Position numbers and translations under genes: made by a program
NCBI GenBank assembly: GCA_903904515.1
Contig: CAIVCR010000073.1
Span: 1-64,000, forward strand
Direction: 5' to 3'
From: an uncultured Bacteroidia bacterium
GTDB taxonomy: Bacteria; Bacteroidota; Bacteroidia; Bacteroidales; Prolixibacteraceae
DNA length: 64,000 nt
Notes under the pieces: model-generated
Told to the model about the DNA's origin: nothing
The model's input: the letters and a program-made list of their open reading frames with translations, nothing else
Database searches by the model: none
Shown here: positions 63,608 to 64,000 of the stretch, one piece after another
How the letters are laid out: the number at the start of each line of letters is the position of its first letter
Numbering within the stretch: position 1 is the first letter of the stretch

Positions 63608-64000
63608 ATGAAAACTGAAATACTTTTCAGACCAGACCGAATCAGATATACCCTTTCCAGAATTATCATACTGCTAATAGTCTTTCTTTCATCAATTACT
63701 AAAAGTTCTGCCCAAACGAATACGGTTATACCATCAGGTTCGTTTATCATAAATATGGGTGTTACTCCTCAGACGGTTGCCAACGGGTTAAAGCCATATG
63801 GGTTGGTCTATGATCTGCTTTCTAATTATCACGTTCCGGTAAATTGGGTAATCAATAGCTCTAAATCAAAAGATGGGACAGATTTTACATATAATGGGAC
63901 GGCATTTTCCGGAGGTCCGTTTATCATTACGGCAAATTTTCGGACTACTGCTGTAAATGCGCGAATAACTTACTGGCAGGGACTGGGTGTTATTGGAGTT
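63608..64000 (+). CDS. start of a large exported protein (3'-truncated by window edge)
   Basis: The ATG at 63608 opens a frame that runs without a stop to the window end (131 codons). It begins with a basic N-region and a hydrophobic core ([21 protein letters not shown]), a signal peptide. The mature start ([44 protein letters not shown] in part) is beta-rich and resembles the first residues of large Bacteroidota surface proteins secreted by the type IX system or carrying a gliding-type C-terminal domain. That is from memory; the C-terminal sorting domain is not in the window. Confidence 0.75.
   Translation, partial: MKTEILFRPDRIRYTLSRIIILLIVFLSSITKSSAQTNTVIPSGSFIINMGVTPQTVANGLKPYGLVYDLLSNYHVPVNWVINSSKSKDGTDFTYNGTAFSGGPFIITANFRTTAVNARITYWQGLGVIGV

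Overview
The window reads as a chromosome segment of a free-living or gut-type Bacteroidota, most likely Bacteroidales/Marinilabiliales-like. Evidence is a SusC/SusD pair under a FecI/FecR-type sigma/anti-sigma pair, lipoprotein and Tat-type exported glycoside hydrolases, a short family-typical NuoG, scattered TAnnTTTG (-7) promoter motifs and moderate-to-low GC with AT-rich intergenic DNA. No rRNA, tRNA, CRISPR array or transposase gene was found. The genus is an inference.

Layout. 1-4.9 kb: the 3' part of a GH42-like carbohydrate enzyme, a small antitoxin-like gene, an intergenic multi-hairpin repeat, an M13 metallopeptidase lipoprotein and an SDR oxidoreductase. 5.4-10.2 kb: a receiver-only response regulator and a 1454-residue fusion of two HgdC/BadF-type activase domains with DUF2229 and HgdB-like parts. 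10.7-24.1 kb (minus strand): a tight four-gene set of exported carbohydrate enzymes (alpha/beta hydrolase, six-hairpin glycosidase, pectate-lyase-like beta helix, alpha/alpha-toroid protein), an ABC ATPase with an ABC-2 permease/M1 aminopeptidase fusion, and a GH51 arabinofuranosidase. 24.4-37.8 kb (minus strand): the complete 14-gene complex I operon nuoA to nuoN, interrupted between nuoJ and nuoK by a four-helix-bundle (S23/IVS-type) ORF bounded by inverted arrays of 7-bp repeats. 38-39.1 kb: a WecA/TagO-type phospho-sugar transferase.

39.3-62.9 kb (plus strand) is a polysaccharide utilisation locus: ECF sigma, FecR anti-sigma, SusC, SusD, terminator, a five-bladed-propeller glycosidase, a DUF3863-like Tat protein, GH92 alpha-mannosidase with LamG, a PI-PLC/GDPD-like phosphodiesterase, an MGH1/GH63-like glucosidase/mannosidase, GH125 exo-alpha-1,6-mannosidase, a metallophosphoesterase with PA14, an uncharacterised six-hairpin protein and an S9 peptidase lipoprotein, closed by a strong terminator. 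GH92 plus GH125 point to alpha-mannan. The two phosphoesterases and the peptidase suggest the substrate is a phosphorylated or anchored mannoprotein (yeast mannan, GPI-glycan); that last step is inference. The right end holds the start of a large exported protein.

Most unusual items: the IVS-like element inside the nuo operon; a family of heptad-periodic intergenic arrays that carry start and stop codons of adjacent genes; a two-copy multi-hairpin repeat; the giant double activase; and the phosphoesterase-bearing mannan locus.
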